A stretch of DNA of 64,000 bases from Undaria pinnatifida (GCA_012845835.1 JABAKD010000012.1:11478213-11542212); one strand, 5' to 3'. Shown: positions 12,337 through 24,614, numbered from the stretch's first letter. Notes: generated by a model from the sequence alone, not told the origin. Translations and numbers: made by a program.

Positions 12337-12861
12337 GGGGGCCCGCGCCGATTGCCTCAAACCGGTCGGGGAGGAGGCATACTAGGATCACCAAACCCGC
12401 GGTAGAAACGATAGCGCGATCAGCTAGCGCAGCCGTGGCAAGTGCCGGTAGACCTAGTAGTAAGAGGAGGGATAAGTGTGGCCGAACAAAGAGTTCCACC
12501 CCTCTGGCGAGTACCCGTGCGAAACAAGTACAAGCAGACAACCAGTCGAATACTGTAACAGACTTGGAAAATAAGCAGCAGGTTTCGAGTGTTCTAGCAG
12601 TACCGCGTGGAGTTGGACTAGCCGTAGAAACAGCAAGCAGAGCCGAGACGAGTAGTCAACGTCAGCATAATACGTTTTCACCTTCCGTGGTACCACAATC
12701 GTTGTGTGTTTCTGCTGCGTCCCGCAAACTAAACGAGAACGATAATAATCAACTTTTATCATCATGCAAAGCCAAGCACGAAACGCACTTTGATGCTGTC
12801 CACGCGTCTGCCGTGAGTGATATCCCACAGCTCTCAACTCTACGTCAGAGCGCGTACGATT

Positions 12862-14793
12862 AAACGCCAGTGTCAACGATTATCCGGCGAAAAATGTCAC
12901 GATTGACACCGCGACCGATGTACCATGCATATCGGTTCACTTTGTACAGACACATCCCACAATGAAAGACACTCCAATTTTTGCAGGGCCCCCAGGAGCG
13001 ATCAACCTCAGCAATGCTGATGGGTCGCCTCTCAAAATGTGAGGATATGTTCGCTTTCAACGCACACTAGGAGATATTACCCTACCAGTCGAAGCGCCCG
13101 TATTGCCACTCGATAACACCATCATGGGCGCATTCGGAGGTGTCGTCGACTGGAGTACAGAGCTATTGTCATTCAAAACCTCTCAAGTGACGATCGAAAA
13201 ATCTCATCGTACAGTAAACTTTACAGCACACCCCGAGAACACTGCGACATCTCAGTGCTCCGTGGTCACAGTGAACACTAGTACAGAGGCGGTACGAATC
13301 TTGTTGCGACACAAATGCTGCATCCCCCTTCACAGTGAGATGGCCGTACAAGTAGAGTCAGTGACAGCACCAGCAGAAACCACTTCGGCACTCATTGAAC
13401 CACTCATCGTCACGTTCGAAGACATCGAATCGTCCGCCGGACCTGAAGATTTTCAAAATACGATAGTTGTTCGTAGAGCGAGCCACTGGTCTGCCGCTGA
13501 CAAATCAGCAGTAGTCCTGATCGCGAAGCTGCCCCACCAATACGTACACTTGAACCGGAACACTTTACTAGGACACATTGCGCCCGTATCGGTATTCCTG
13601 GACAAAACAATCAGTGCAATTCAAACACACAGCAAGACTACGGAATCCACGCGCAACGCACTTTGTGCAGCATTTGATAAAACCAAATTTACACCCGCCG
13701 AATGCGAACAAGTACTGACTCTATGCACGAAATATCGCAGCGTTTTTTCCTTGTCACCTCAAGAGCTGGGTAGACGCACCCTAGCCGAAGCAACGTTTCC
13801 TGTTGAAGCAAGAACACGGCCTGTAAGTAGACCCCGTACTGTGCAAAACCACGCGTACAGGAGACGATCGACAAGTGCGTGGACCAGATGCAACAAGATG
13901 GAAACATTAAGCAGCGCCCTAATCTCTGAGGTTCTGCAGTAACTATTGTCGCAAAATCAGACGGCACTCCACGGTTCTGCGCAGATTACAGGTTGACCAT
14001 GAAAAAATCTGATCTAAAAGTCCTGGCCTCTGCTCAACTTTGAAAGCCACCTTGACACGTTCGGCAGTGCACGTTGTGTAACTGTGTGCGACGTGCAAAA
14101 TGCTTACCACCAAATACCAGTAGCAGAGAGCGAACAGGATAAAACTGCTTTTGTCACGCAGAACGGGGAGTGGGTTTTCAAACGCCTACCCTTCGGTATA
14201 GCTGACGCGCCATTTCCGTTATCGCGATATATGTCAGTAGCTTTTGTACATTTCTGTCCAATACGTGGTCTCTTGGTTTATATGGACGGCTTTTATGTTG
14301 TTTATCCACCTGGACAGGCCACTTACGGTTGCTAGAAACTATGTTCAAAGCCTTGCAAGCAGCCAGCCTCACCCTCGAAACCATCGAATGTACAGTTTGG
14401 CCCCCGGGAAGTTAAATACTTGGGACACATACTGACGACTGACGGTATTCGGATCGGTGAGGATCGCGTATAACCTACAGTAGACTTGCCGACGCCTAAA
14501 ACCATCAAAGAGTTACGGTCAGTACTAGGAATGGTCAACTTTGTACGCAACTTTATACCTAACTTGGCCGGTATCTTAACACCCCAGGTAGCCCTCACGG
14601 AAAAAGAGGCCGCCAAAGAAGTCGCTAAACGTTGGCGACCAGAGCACGATCAGCCGTACGCAACAGTGAAACAATTGTTCACTCAGTCGCCCGTGTTTCA
14701 ATTTCCCGATTATTCAGAAGACTTTGCGATACACGTTGACGCAAAGCTCAGAAGCAGGCGCAGGTACATTCCTCGCCCAGCGGAAAGGCGATG
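12862..14793 (+). pseudogene. pol: Ty3 pol remnant: aspartic protease and reverse transcriptase
   Basis: A protease active-site-like IDTATD lies near 12902, in place of the usual D-T/S-G. It is followed in the 13103-13942 frame by a typical retropepsin tail (MGAFGGVVDWSTELLSF). An in-frame stop (tga at about 13039) separates them. The RT begins with TIVAKSDGTPRFCADYRLTM near 13945, in a different frame, and continues at 14084 with CDVQNAYHQIPVAES and KRLPFGIADAP. The catalytic box reads YMDG at 14279-14290 where Ty3 RTs have YxDD, so the second Asp is lost. The 14486-14793 frame (TIKELRSVLGMVNFVRNFIP) is the connection/RNase H entry. The copy cannot encode an active enzyme as it stands. Confidence 0.85.
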
Positions 14794-15314
14794 ACCTCGT
14801 ATTAATCGCATGTTTTAGTCACCGCTTTAACGACAGCTAGCGCCACTACTCTGCTACGCTCAAATAATGTTATGCTGTGGTCTTGGCCATCCAGCACTGG
14901 AGACCCTGTTTTTGGGAAAGACATTTTGTGTGTGCGACAGAACACACGGCCCTGCCATACATATACTCAATGCAAGATACATGAAACATGTTGACACGCT
15001 GGGCAATAGCATCGCAGTCTTTTGACTTCACCTTCCCACACAAACCAGGTAAACTACACGTTGTACCGGACACGCTTTCAGGAATGTTTACGTTCGAGTA
15101 CCAGCAAGAAGTAGCTGTGTCGTCCCTGGCGCCCATTTGCCGCAATGTACCAGATTACCCCAAGCTACAATCAGCTCGTGTTCCCCGATCTTATAAGATC
15201 TCCGCCGACAACCTGCCTGACCTAGAACCATTACGCAGCGATCGGGAGCTCTTTAGTGTGAAATCAGTATTCGTGAGCGCGACCAACGTTTTCATGTCCG
15301 TCGATCAAGAATAA
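14486..15314 (+). pseudogene. Ty3 RNase H remnant
   Basis: The stretch starts within the RT connection and reaches FAIHVDAKLRS, the position of the first catalytic Asp of Ty3 RNase H (usually TDAS). A frame break follows at about 14750. The 14988-15314 frame holds the family's C-terminal part (ASQSFDFTFPHKPGKLHVVPD), where Ty3 elements have NVVADALSR-like sequence. The order directly after RT and before integrase fits. Confidence 0.75.
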
Positions 15315-15407
15315 CTCCGCTCAGCACAACCAGCAGAGTACGGACGGTACATCGATTACATACAACACGCAGATGCACCAATACCCGAGAAAGAACCGAA
15401 AACAACC

Positions 15408-16620
15408 TTGTCTTACTATTCAGCGCAGGACGGGCTGTTGTTTACATCGTACCTTCCGGGATATCTTCGACAACGAAGCACCTTCCGCGATCAACTCGTA
15501 GTACCGGAGGCCCTTGTTGGATTAATTCTGCACGCCTACCACGACCATCTTCTATCCGGAGGACACCTTGAATCTCGCCCGACTTATAAAAAAACTCGCC
15601 AGAACTATTAGTGGCCCACCATTAGCCGCGACGTACGAGAATGGTGCTAAAAATGCCAAGCTTGTCAACGACAAAAAACAACACACAACAGACCCAGACT
15701 CCCGGCAGCCCATGTACCTGTCGAGCGGCAATTTTAAAGAATATCGGTTGACTTAATTGAGTACAAATCGGTATCAATTTCAGCCGCAGGGATGGAATGT
15801 AAATGCGTTCTTTCGATGATGTACCACCTGACGAGGTTTGCGGTACTGTTGCAGGTACGTAATTAAACGGCTAAAACAGTAGGCAATGCCATAATCGAGA
15901 GAATAATCGGCATTTTCGGCCCACCAGAAACATTGCACAGCGACCAAGGCCCCGAATTCGAGAATAAGGTGATATACCAGCTGCAACAAATACTCCGATA
16001 CGAAAAGACCCGCACAACGCCGTACCCGCCGCAGGGTAATTTAGTGTCCGAACGGCGCACTCAACGATGAACAGCAGGCTAGCAATGAACAGTAAAATCG
16101 ATCAAATCAACTGGACCACTCTCTTACCGTTTGTACAGCTCGCGCAAAACACTAGTTTTAGTGCAACGATGCACGATACACCATTATTCTTAAAGTTCGA
16201 ACGACAGCCCCGACTCCCAGTCGATATAATCCTCGGTATTCCTCATGTAAGAAGAACAGCAGACACCGAGGAGTTCTCACAAAATACACAGACCAATTGC
16301 AAATCGTTTTGGAGCTAGCACGCCGAAACCTAACCGAGCGTGCAGACAAACAGGCAGAACAGAATCGCAAGCTTAAATCGTACCCGGTGTTCAAACCTGG
16401 ACAGGAAGTACTCGTGTATAGACCTTACTAGGATTCAGAAGGGCCCAACCCGAAACTGCTATTACCATGGCGAGTAAGTAGTATGCTCACAATCATCACC
16501 AGTGGTGTACAGAGTGCGACTCACGAACGAAACCCGACAGGTGTCAATCCACCTCGCCCATAAAAAGCCCTACCATTAACGGGAGACACCACCCGCGCAT
16601 CAATTTCAGAAGATGGCGGA
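15408..16620 (+). pseudogene. Ty3 integrase remnant
   Basis: An HHCC zinc domain is visible (HAYHDHLLSGGHL near 15530, then CQAC near 15653). The catalytic core has VDLIEYKS (first Asp) near 15747, DQGPEFENK at 15942 and the Glu of VSERRTQ at 16050. The last two are separated by 35 residues, the canonical D(35)E spacing. A C-terminal FKPGQEVLVYRPY and an HLAHKKP-like end near 16550 follow. Several stops interrupt the frame (about 15610, 15860 and 16067). In the family this enzyme inserts element DNA into the genome; here it is broken. Confidence 0.85.
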
Positions 16621-17776
16621 ATTGTTGTTAGGGTAGCCTATTTCCCTACCCGAGTTGGACCATCCAGGCGCAGCTGAACCCAAGATTGAGTCCTACTTTG
16701 TAGACAAGGTAGAATATCATAAACGGGAACCTGGCAGACCAAGCCCCCGCAGCTACAAGTACCGCCAAAGACTCCGAGGAGACGGCCCTGAATCCGAGTA
16801 TCGCATAGACGAAATACCCGAATGTCACTAATTGATCGCCGCATACCGAGACCAAAAAGGTTTGCAACTCGCGACAACCCCACCTTCTTTGCCCCCCCTC
16901 CCTTCTCTCGTGAAACGGGAGCGTGCTGTAGGCTGGGACAAGCACGAAGTGAGACATCGCAAATAGATTCTCAGATGCTCCGCAGCGTGACCGAATAACG
17001 AACACGTTGGCAAACACAGTTGACTCAGCTGTAGGCACAAGAGTCAACAACGGTGATGAGAGTAGCACTAGCAGACACGGTAGTACACACTCGTGTCTAC
17101 CATGATCTGACGGGCACTCTACCTGGCATTTTGGTGGGAATGGACGGGGCAAGGAGACGTGAAGAAAATTGTCGTACCCAACGGGGAGAGGCTGTAGAAA
17201 GCGTGATACTTCATGCGCGTGCCCAACACTCCGTTCCAAATGGGACAAACCAGCAACACCACGGTCAAGCCACAAAATTGTTCGAACACTAAACACACAC
17301 GGGGAATGAGACCCACGCGACCCCTACCCACCTAAAACGAAGTCACACGTTGATGCACCTAGATCAACTGAGCCGACTCTGAGTGAAAATATCTAGGCGG
17401 ACCCACCGACAAAAGAGATATCACGAAACAACTTCGCTGCCCGTGGTTCCCAAAACATCAACCACAATGGGCGCACCAGTACGTGCGGCCACACGGAATA
17501 CGTGCGTTAAGATAACTTTTTGAAACCTCATACACCTCTAGTATATGCTGTCAGCATGCAAGCTCGAAAATGTAAGCATCTTCGCTGGACGGGTATGCCA
17601 CACCCGTGTCTACTAAACATGTCAGATATAAGGAGTGGGTGCACGCACATAACAACTTCTGCGTCTCGATCCGATAAATCGACACTCCGTTTCCTAAATT
17701 TGCCATCCTCCCGATGACCGCTACATTACCATCCCTACCTAAGATGGACTTGCAGCGAATACAGAGGGGGGCGATA
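16621..17776 (+). other. Ty3 3' non-coding or unrecognised region with polypurine tract
   Basis: Between the integrase remnant and the 3' LTR I see no domain. The purine-rich cagaggggggcga at about 17762-17774 lies directly before the LTR and is the expected plus-strand primer site. Confidence 0.6.
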
Positions 17777-18217
17777 TGGAAGACAGGGTCGTAGACACCT
17801 GTCGTAGATCTCGTACACGCATGGGCGAGAGGACACGTCACGGGTCAGGAAATACATGATTCTGGGTCGCGAGCCTTGTCACCCGTCATAGACGGCGTTG
17901 ACCCGCCCCCGGAAGGTCAGCCACCGAAAGACAATCCTGTCGCATGACAAGAGGGAGTCACTCTAGCTTTAGCATCTCCATGCTACATCTAAGAAATAAA
18001 GGTTCCAGCGTGCGCCCGCGGTCATGGCGATCGTCAAGGGACCTCAGCACCGTGACGCCCTCCTCGCGTCGACTTCAGCTCCGCAACGCCCTCTCCGCTT
18101 CAACTTCAGCTCCTCGACGCCATATCCGCTCCGACGCCAGCTACAAGACGTGTACAAGACGTCCGGGACCACCCTCTCCACTTCGACACCAGGATCTGTG
18201 AGAGGCCAGGCTCCACA
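17777..18217 (+). repeat. 3' LTR of the Ty3 element
   Basis: It begins TGGAAGACAGGG and ends near ggctccaca. It is longer than the 5' copy partly because of an extra cttcaacttcagctc repeat unit. It also carries several substitutions relative to the 5' LTR. Confidence 0.85.
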
Positions 18218-18242
18218 GTTAAAAAACAAAAATGCACGGGTT

Positions 18243-18475
18243 TTAAACCAGATGCGGGTGGGTTGTTAGTTACTTTGCGCAACTTTGTTTGGTCTCTCTT
18301 TGGTGGTCATTTCAAAAACAAAGTGAGAAAACAATCGCGATGCACGCGATCGAAATACGTAAATTTGTGCTTAGGGGTTAAATCCAGATGCGGGTTGGTT
18401 GTTAGTTTTTTTCTCAACTTTTTGGTGGTCATTTTTCTAACGAATGTGAAAATACTCGCGATGCACGCGATCGAA
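18243..18475. repeat. Two-copy direct repeat of about 100-110 bp
   Basis: Units at about 18243-18352 and 18377-18474 share ccagatgcgggt, ttggtggtcatttt and the block cgcgatgcacgcgatcgaaa. The second unit is slightly shorter. Confidence 0.8.
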
Positions 18476-18509
18476 AACATTTAGATTAATGCCAAGGGGG
18501 ACTTGTGCA

Positions 18510-18915
18510 TTAGGGAGTCGAATCGAGTAGTTTCGCTGTCAATAGGGGACCGGTTCATTACGCTGCTGTTTTTGACGGTATATTTTACGATTTCGTAACA
18601 AGGTCGCTGTTTTGTGTGTTTCTTGTACGATTTGTAGTACCAAAAGTCGCTGTTGTTGACTGTTTCTGGTACGATTTCGTAAAAAACGGTCGCTTTCCGG
18701 TACTATCTCGTACCAATGGTCGCTGTTTTTGGCTGTCGCCGGTACTATTTCGTTCCAAAGGTCGTACGACTTTGTACCGCTGGATCGCTGTTTTGCCAAT
18801 TTCCGGTACGATTAATGCACCGGCCCCATAATTAAATTCTCGATTCGGCCCGTTAATGCACCGGTCCCCTGGGCACAAATCCCTCGTTCGGTCCCCCAAT
18901 GCACCCACTCCCTAA
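18510..18915. mobile_element. Fold-back element with internal minisatellite
   Basis: The ends are inverted: ttagggagt at 18510 and actccctaa at 18907-18915, with a second shared inverted block (aggggaccggt-cattaacg) further in. Between them, from about 18555 to 18815, lie six or more degenerate units of about 42-45 bp built on ggtcgctgttttt and tggtacgatttcgta. No coding potential is seen, so it is probably a non-autonomous DNA element. Confidence 0.6.
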
Positions 18916-18919
18916 CGCT

Positions 18920-20205
18920 TTGAACCACACCACAATAGGCCGCTGTTTTTCTCTCTTTGAAGCCGAACACGTGCATCAGGCGGTAGCAAAACCAGAAAAG
19001 CACGGCATTCAGCCAAGACGAGACCGTCACAGCATCTTCGGCAGCGTTTAGCGGGGAACAACCTTGCACGTCGAGCAGCAGGCGCGGGACACAGGCGTAG
19101 CAGTATTAGGAACACGCGGCGAAGCCCGATCTTCAACTATACATCGTGTTTGTTTTTTGGTAGGCACAACGGGTTAGATCTTGGCGGCAATTCGTGGGTG
19201 CTTCCACCCTCGCGGGCTGTACACGCCGGGGGTAAAAAAATAATCCTCCTACTACCTCCTACTGTTGTAGCACCAGGTCTTGACAGCCTCATAGTACTAC
19301 TGCCACCTACTACTGCTGCGGTAAACCACGCCTGCGTTTACCCTCTCTTTTTCCTAGCATCGGGTAGGTCTTGACGGCGTCATGGCGTGGGCAAGTCGGA
19401 GGGTCGACCCCTATACCCCAAGCAGTTTGATGCATTCCTCCCGGCACAGGACGCATCCGCCTCTGAGCAGGGAAGAGCGTGCGGGTTGCGGGACGCCGGG
19501 GAAAGCGGGACGGGGCGGTGGGCTGGTCATCGTATAGTAGGCAAAATTCCTGGAGGAGAAGCGAGCTTTCTCCCCGACGATATTTTTCTGTTCAGCCAAG
19601 AGGCCTCCACTTGTAACGTGCAATCTGAGCTTGACGCTTCCGGGACGGTGGCGGAAGAGGAGGAGGAGGAGGAAGGGGGGGGTTGGGATGGTAAGGACTA
19701 ATATATTACTGTGGAGAGCTAGTACTGTTGACGATGGAGCATCTTGCCCTTTGGTGTTGAGGTTTTTGGCTGGGTTTGTGTTCAGTTCCATGACATAAAA
19801 TGTAAGCTCGTCGACGACTGCTGTTTATTCAAGTGAATATGTCATAAGGATGGAACACTTCTTCTCTACCTGGTAGGATATTAGGGTTGAGTCCCGAATA
19901 TACTACACGAATGTGCTACCACTCACCTGGATTTGTTTTGGGGGTTGTTCAAACTTTCAAGATAATTTGCTTGTTTTTTGGGTTTAAGTTGTTGGACGAG
20001 GTCAACAAAAAATAACAAGAAACAGGTGGAAATGTGGCGCCACATGATTGTAGAGGTGACCGTTGTTGTTCTTGACCTTTTTTAATTTGTGTAAATTCTG
20101 TATTCGGCGAATGTACCAAGCGTGTTTGGTGGGCAAATCAACACCGGTGATGTTAACGTACCGGTACCAGTACGTACACATTCAATAAAAAAAACACTTC
20201 GAACA
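18920..20205. other. No recognisable gene
   Basis: The frame 19387-19701 (104 codons) ends in a poly-Glu run encoded by a gag/gga-rich tract and shows no domain. CTA/CTG triplet runs lie at 19245-19325. Confidence 0.4.
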
Positions 20206-20208
20206 TCT

Positions 20209-20402
20209 GTGAGATCAAAGATTCCGTCGAAACTCATCTTTGCTAGGTGTGTGTCACCATTGACGATATAGGTTGGAGACTCTCCTTCGAATTAGCTTGT
20301 ACCAGGGTTAACAGAGTAACCTTAGTGAATATGTCCACGGAAACTATAAAAAATAGCCCATTTCGACGACGATAATATCTGACGGCTGTGGAATGCCCCA
20401 GT
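20209..20402 (-). repeat. LIR family copy (arm of a long-inverted-repeat element), diverged
   Basis: It matches, in reverse, the arm unit seen at 59708-59945: gtcgaaactcatctttgc, then a tataggttgg-gactc block, and finally ctgacggctgtggaatgcccc. The central part is diverged. Confidence 0.65.
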
Positions 20403-21323
20403 TTATTATGTACTAGCATATATATATATCTGCAGTCGTATGACCGGTGAGGGGAAGGGGGCGGGTGTACGGGGGATAGGTAGTACAAATGAAGAGAAGC
20501 TTACTGCACGCCAAATAGTGCTAGCAGGATCTACGTGATGATGGTTGGGGTGGCGGGAAAGGGGGCGGGGGGTAAAATGAAACGCGATGTGTCCACAAAA
20601 AATGAATTGACGCTTCTGCATGGGTGGCTCGAGAGGTCAAGAGATGCGGGTGTAGTAGTGATTAACAATATATATTTGGGGGATTTTTTGAATTTTTGTG
20701 GGGCGGAGGGGGAGAGAGGGAGGGAGGGAGGGGGGGGTGGAGGAGTTGTTAAGGGGGTATGTTCATTTGATTTTTTTGCGAGCCGGCTTAGTTGTATGTG
20801 ACGCGTAATTTCTTCGATGAACCTGGGCGACCGCCCCCCCAAACTCACATATTATCGAAATTTCGTACTTGATGCACTACCAGATCTCTATACAAGTGAA
20901 GGATAGCAAACGACTGTGATGCCGCATGTTTTTTTCTTCTAGGTTATTCAGAGCATATCGATAGAAGGGATTACTTACTAATCCGATTCACAATCAAACA
21001 AAATCGGGCTCGTGCCCTGAAATCACCGACCCGGCGACTGGAGGAGGAGGAGCGGTTTGAGGCATATTACAGTGATGCAGTTGGTATTTTGTTTGCAAGC
21101 CAGACCCTTCGGGGACAACGTTCGGGGTCCTTCCGCACCGAGGGAGGAAAATACACAATCCCATGGATCAGAAATCATTCCATTCATCTACTACAAATAC
21201 AAATAACCGGGGACGAAAACGGCAACTCCCCGGGTCGATACCGGAAATCCCTGTGGAAATCCCACCCTTCATCCGCTCAACGCTGCTTGGCTTGGGCTCA
21301 TGTATTGCCAGCGCGCCGCGAGA

Positions 21324-21549
21324 AACTCAGGTTACGGGATGGGGGTCTCTTATGATGGGAGATTTTTAGCAGTCTCCCGGGGTCACTCGCCCGAGTGCTC
21401 CCCCTGTGCCTTTGCGATCTCAACCTTTTGTACACCGTTCAATATTTTCAACCTGAATCCGCGTATGGCACGGCAACGTACGCTGCGAATTGCTCATAGT
21501 CTCGGCAAAAAAAGTTGGAGTACCCCCCCTACCGTACGTAGCCTTGAGC
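21324..21549 (+). mobile_element. MITE-A copy with 4-bp target duplication
   Basis: The 226-bp element has termini aactcaggttacggg and ccctaccgtacgtagcc, with internal ggggtcactcgcccgagtg. It is flanked by gaga at 21320-21323 and 21550-21553. Confidence 0.8.
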
Positions 21550-21559
21550 GAGAATTACC

Positions 21560-22355
21560 CTCTACGGGAAATCGTGTGGAGATTCAATTGCCCTCGCGGA
21601 GACGATGTTGTGCCATCCCCGGTTTAGGAAATCTTCCGTACATATCCAATTCCAACCACCTCCGGACATAAAGAGTTTTCCCCGGGTCTCAAAACGGCTT
21701 CGCACGGCGGGGAAACCCCATCCCCTCGGCTTCCCGCTGATGGGCAGGTGTACGTTAGACCTGCTCACAGGGGTCGGTGGGATACTCCTAGCTCGTGGTT
21801 AACAAGCAGCAGTACACAGTAAAAGTGTGGTAGTACTGTAGTCGTAGATGTGAGAGTGGTAGTGGTATTACAGCGACAACAATGTTTTGCGGTGGCGGGA
21901 AACACAACTACACGCGTCCCCGTCAATACTCTGCTGTTGCTGTGCGTTTCACGCCACGTTCACTCCGCCTGACCCGCCATGTAACAAGACACCACCAGGT
22001 ACCACCCAGTGACTATGTATGGGCGGAAGTGTAAGGACAGCTACGAGTCTACATTTATACCCCAAAAGTTCGTACACATTTTGGTCAAGAGTGGTACATC
22101 GCAGCAAGCAACTTGCAGTAACAACGAGCTTATTGCCACTACTCGCCACCCTGTCACGCCAATACAGGCTACCCTTGTACACCACCACCTCGTATTCGTA
22201 TGGGCAATGCAGATGTGGCGCCACCGGTGGGGCTGTGGCCGTGACATTAGTATATTGAAACGTGAATCCGCACCGGAAGGGCGGGGGTTTCAACAAAAAA
22301 AGTGTTTTTAGGCGGCACATTACTGAATAGGAGCTATAGACTAGAGGGATACCCT
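21560..22355. other. No recognisable gene
   Basis: Only short frames are present and I saw no repeat shared with the rest of the window. Confidence 0.4.
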
Positions 22356-22359
22356 TTTC

Positions 22360-22475
22360 ATGACATTTTCTAACAATTTTACATTTTACCCCGGTGACAT
22401 CATTGGGGCGCATTTCGACCGGTATTTCTTACATATATCGGTTAGGGTAATCGATAGTTAGAGGGTTAGGGTTAG
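22360..22475 (+). repeat. TEL family copy ending in TTAGGG-like units
   Basis: The core ttttaccccggtgacatcat, then gcatttcgaccggta, is followed by gagggttagggttag. The same order occurs at 23755, 30017 (reverse), 36187 and 59040 (reverse). Confidence 0.7.
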
Positions 22476-23107
22476 TTGGCATGGTTGAAACAAGACAGAA
22501 GAATGTCGGACGCCCGCCCGGTGCGATACCCAAAAATATTTGGTCCACTACTTGGTGCGGTGTATACGTTAACAGCTTTGTATTGTTGTTGGTTTAAGAG
22601 CTCGTCAGGAGCTCTAAGTTATGGTATAGATTATACTAATATGTATAAACTGTTGTTGGTGTCTCTGCGTGTACCACACCATGTCCTTTTTCAACAGGTT
22701 GATGTTGTGTACGGGAACACTGCTGCTGCGAAAAAACGCTTTGAAGGAGGACGAAATCTGACGGTCGTGGAAGCCGTAATCTTTTTTTCCATTACTAATT
22801 GAATATTTGTACACACGTGTGGTTGGGCAGGGAGGGGGAAACTGGGAAATCTGGTTGACGGAGAGTCACATTGGTCACATACTTCGGAAGAAAGGGCCTT
22901 CATATTTTGTTATGGAACGATAACTTCACTATGTTGCCGGAGGGCAAACAAATAACGACAGCTTTTTGCTTCCCGCTGGGCGCCCGAGGAGGGGGTGGGG
23001 GGGATGGCGGGAGGAGGAAACACAATGTGAACATGTAGTGTATTGAATATATATACCAGTTCTTATTAGTTGTTGATAAACAACTGCATGGCATACTTGA
23101 AAAAAGG

Positions 23108-23375
23108 ACCAAGGCTACGGTAGGGGGGGTACCCCCATTTTCACTGATGTGTTTGAGCAACTCGCACGAGTGGCTCCGTACCCTACGGATGAAGATGGTT
23201 TAGGCACTTGTTTTGGCGTAGCTTAGATTACCTTTGCATTGCGGATTAATTTCGTCAATGTAAAACATGAAGAAAACGTAATATCGCATAGGAACAAAGG
23301 GGTTACTCGCGCGAGTGACCCCTAGTCACTGAAATAAAAGTCCCAAAAGGGGACCCCCCTACCGTAGCCTGGGTC
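23108..23375 (+). mobile_element. MITE-A copy, intact reference copy
   Basis: The 268-bp element has inverted termini gaccaaggctacggtaggg and ccctaccgtagcctgggtc, and a 4-bp target duplication aaag at 23104-23107 and 23376-23379. It contains two interior palindromes, ctcgcacgag-type and ctcgcgcgag, placed near opposite ends. Confidence 0.9.
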
Positions 23376-23754
23376 AAAGCTAAGTTGAATGGTGGGAATC
23401 TTCTGTCCGGTATGTGTCTGCTAGTAGTATTACTGCTGCTTGCTGCCGATTACGACCTTGGTGTGTCTGTTTGGGTACTACAGCAGTAGAGTGTTGATAA
23501 GTAAGTGGTATTTGTATGCGCCTTGAACTGCTGGGTTGTTGTACGATATCGAAGCGATGCAGGTAGGTATACCAATAGTCTGCCGTACACATTATTATTG
23601 ACAGTTGGCATTCTTTGTTCCAAGAGGATAGATGTGTTTGATCGTAATCAGCACGCTCAATAAGCCCCTTGGCATCACATGAGAGTGAGGACAGCAGCGC
23701 GGATGGATGGATGTGTGTATCGATGCCTGCATGCAGGGCTACATGTTGTCATTA

Positions 23755-23865
23755 TTGTGTTTTCCTTTTCAATTTCACCCCAGTGACACCGCCATTAGGG
23801 GGCATTTCGATCGATACGAGGTACCAGGTAGTTCGTATGGGGTAGGGCGAGGGTTATAGGGATAA
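23755..23865 (+). repeat. TEL family copy, degenerate tail
   Basis: Core ttcaccccagtgacaccg and gggggcatttcgatcgata, with a tail gggtagggcgagggtta. Confidence 0.6.
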
Positions 23866-23993
23866 CAGAGCCATTCGTAACGCAATAATGCACCATACAC
23901 TTGTTCTTGTGGTATCGTGTACGAATAGGCACAGCGGGACGGGTGAGTGCCAAGCATCGATGCCTTTACAGCAGTACGTGAGTGCTGCAAGTG

Positions 23994-24285
23994 TTTTTTT
24001 TTTTTTTTTCCCGCACACTTCTACTTTCCAGCTTCTGGACAAGCAGAGGTTTACAGGTGTCGTCGCTTCATCTCCTCGGTCCTTTCATCGCGCATAGGCT
24101 TCAGCAATCCCACTGATCGTCGACTTTTCATCGAGTGTTGCTAACTCACGCTCTCGCGTTTTCCGCAAGTCAGTTTGTGCGCAAGAAAAAGTCCCCACGA
24201 ATATACGAGTGGGGGTTCGAACTCACGGAAGTGGCCTAGTATACCAGGCTCGAGGATAACCTGATGCGGCACCAGGGCGACCGGC
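23994..24285 (-). mobile_element. tRNA-derived SINE copy 1
   Basis: On the minus strand the element begins gccggtcgccctggtg and has a Pol III B-box-like gagttcgaacccccac. It then shares about 200 bp of body with 60421-60725 (for example gacttgcggaaa and gcgagagcgtgagttagc). It ends in an A-run of about 16 (T-run at 23994-24009 on the plus strand). Head, body and tail order are those of a SINE. Confidence 0.75.
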
Positions 24286-24614
24286 TTGATGATATACCTC
24301 GCTCTGAACCATTAGCGTTGCTGTATTTAGGGCACGCGGCAATGCCGCCAAAGAAACGGAAATTCGACGTTTTTTGTTTTGCCGTCGACCGGCGGATGGT
24401 GTGACATGACGTTTAAGCCCAACATTTTCCACGTATATTCTCATCAAATCAAGGATGGAGTGTCAATTTAACTCATCAATGACAATGATCGCTGGTTCTC
24501 CGTTGCTGTACGAGTAATATACATACAATATTTTAATAACACGATAGAAGAACCGTATAGTCTATACCTCAGACTATTAATATCGTAAAAAACCTAAGTA
24601 CACCCCATCTATCT

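Larger units (their letters stand above)
10164..18217 (+). mobile_element. Decayed Ty3/gypsy LTR retrotransposon
   Basis: Two direct LTRs of about 420 and 441 bp bound about 7.2 kb that carries, in Ty3 order, gag, aspartic protease, reverse transcriptase, RNase H and integrase remnants on the plus strand. A purine tract (cagaggggggcga) lies just before the 3' LTR. The LTRs differ at many positions and by a short tandem insertion. Coding parts are split by stops and frameshifts, so this is an old, inactive copy. I found no convincing target duplication. The family order, a typical integrase D(35)E spacing and an integrase C-terminal remnant make the Ty3 assignment firm. Confidence 0.9.

Noticed and set aside
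12435-12863. 142-codon plus-strand frame within the Ty3 element
   Set aside because: It lies between gag and protease and probably is degraded linker; no independent gene is supported.
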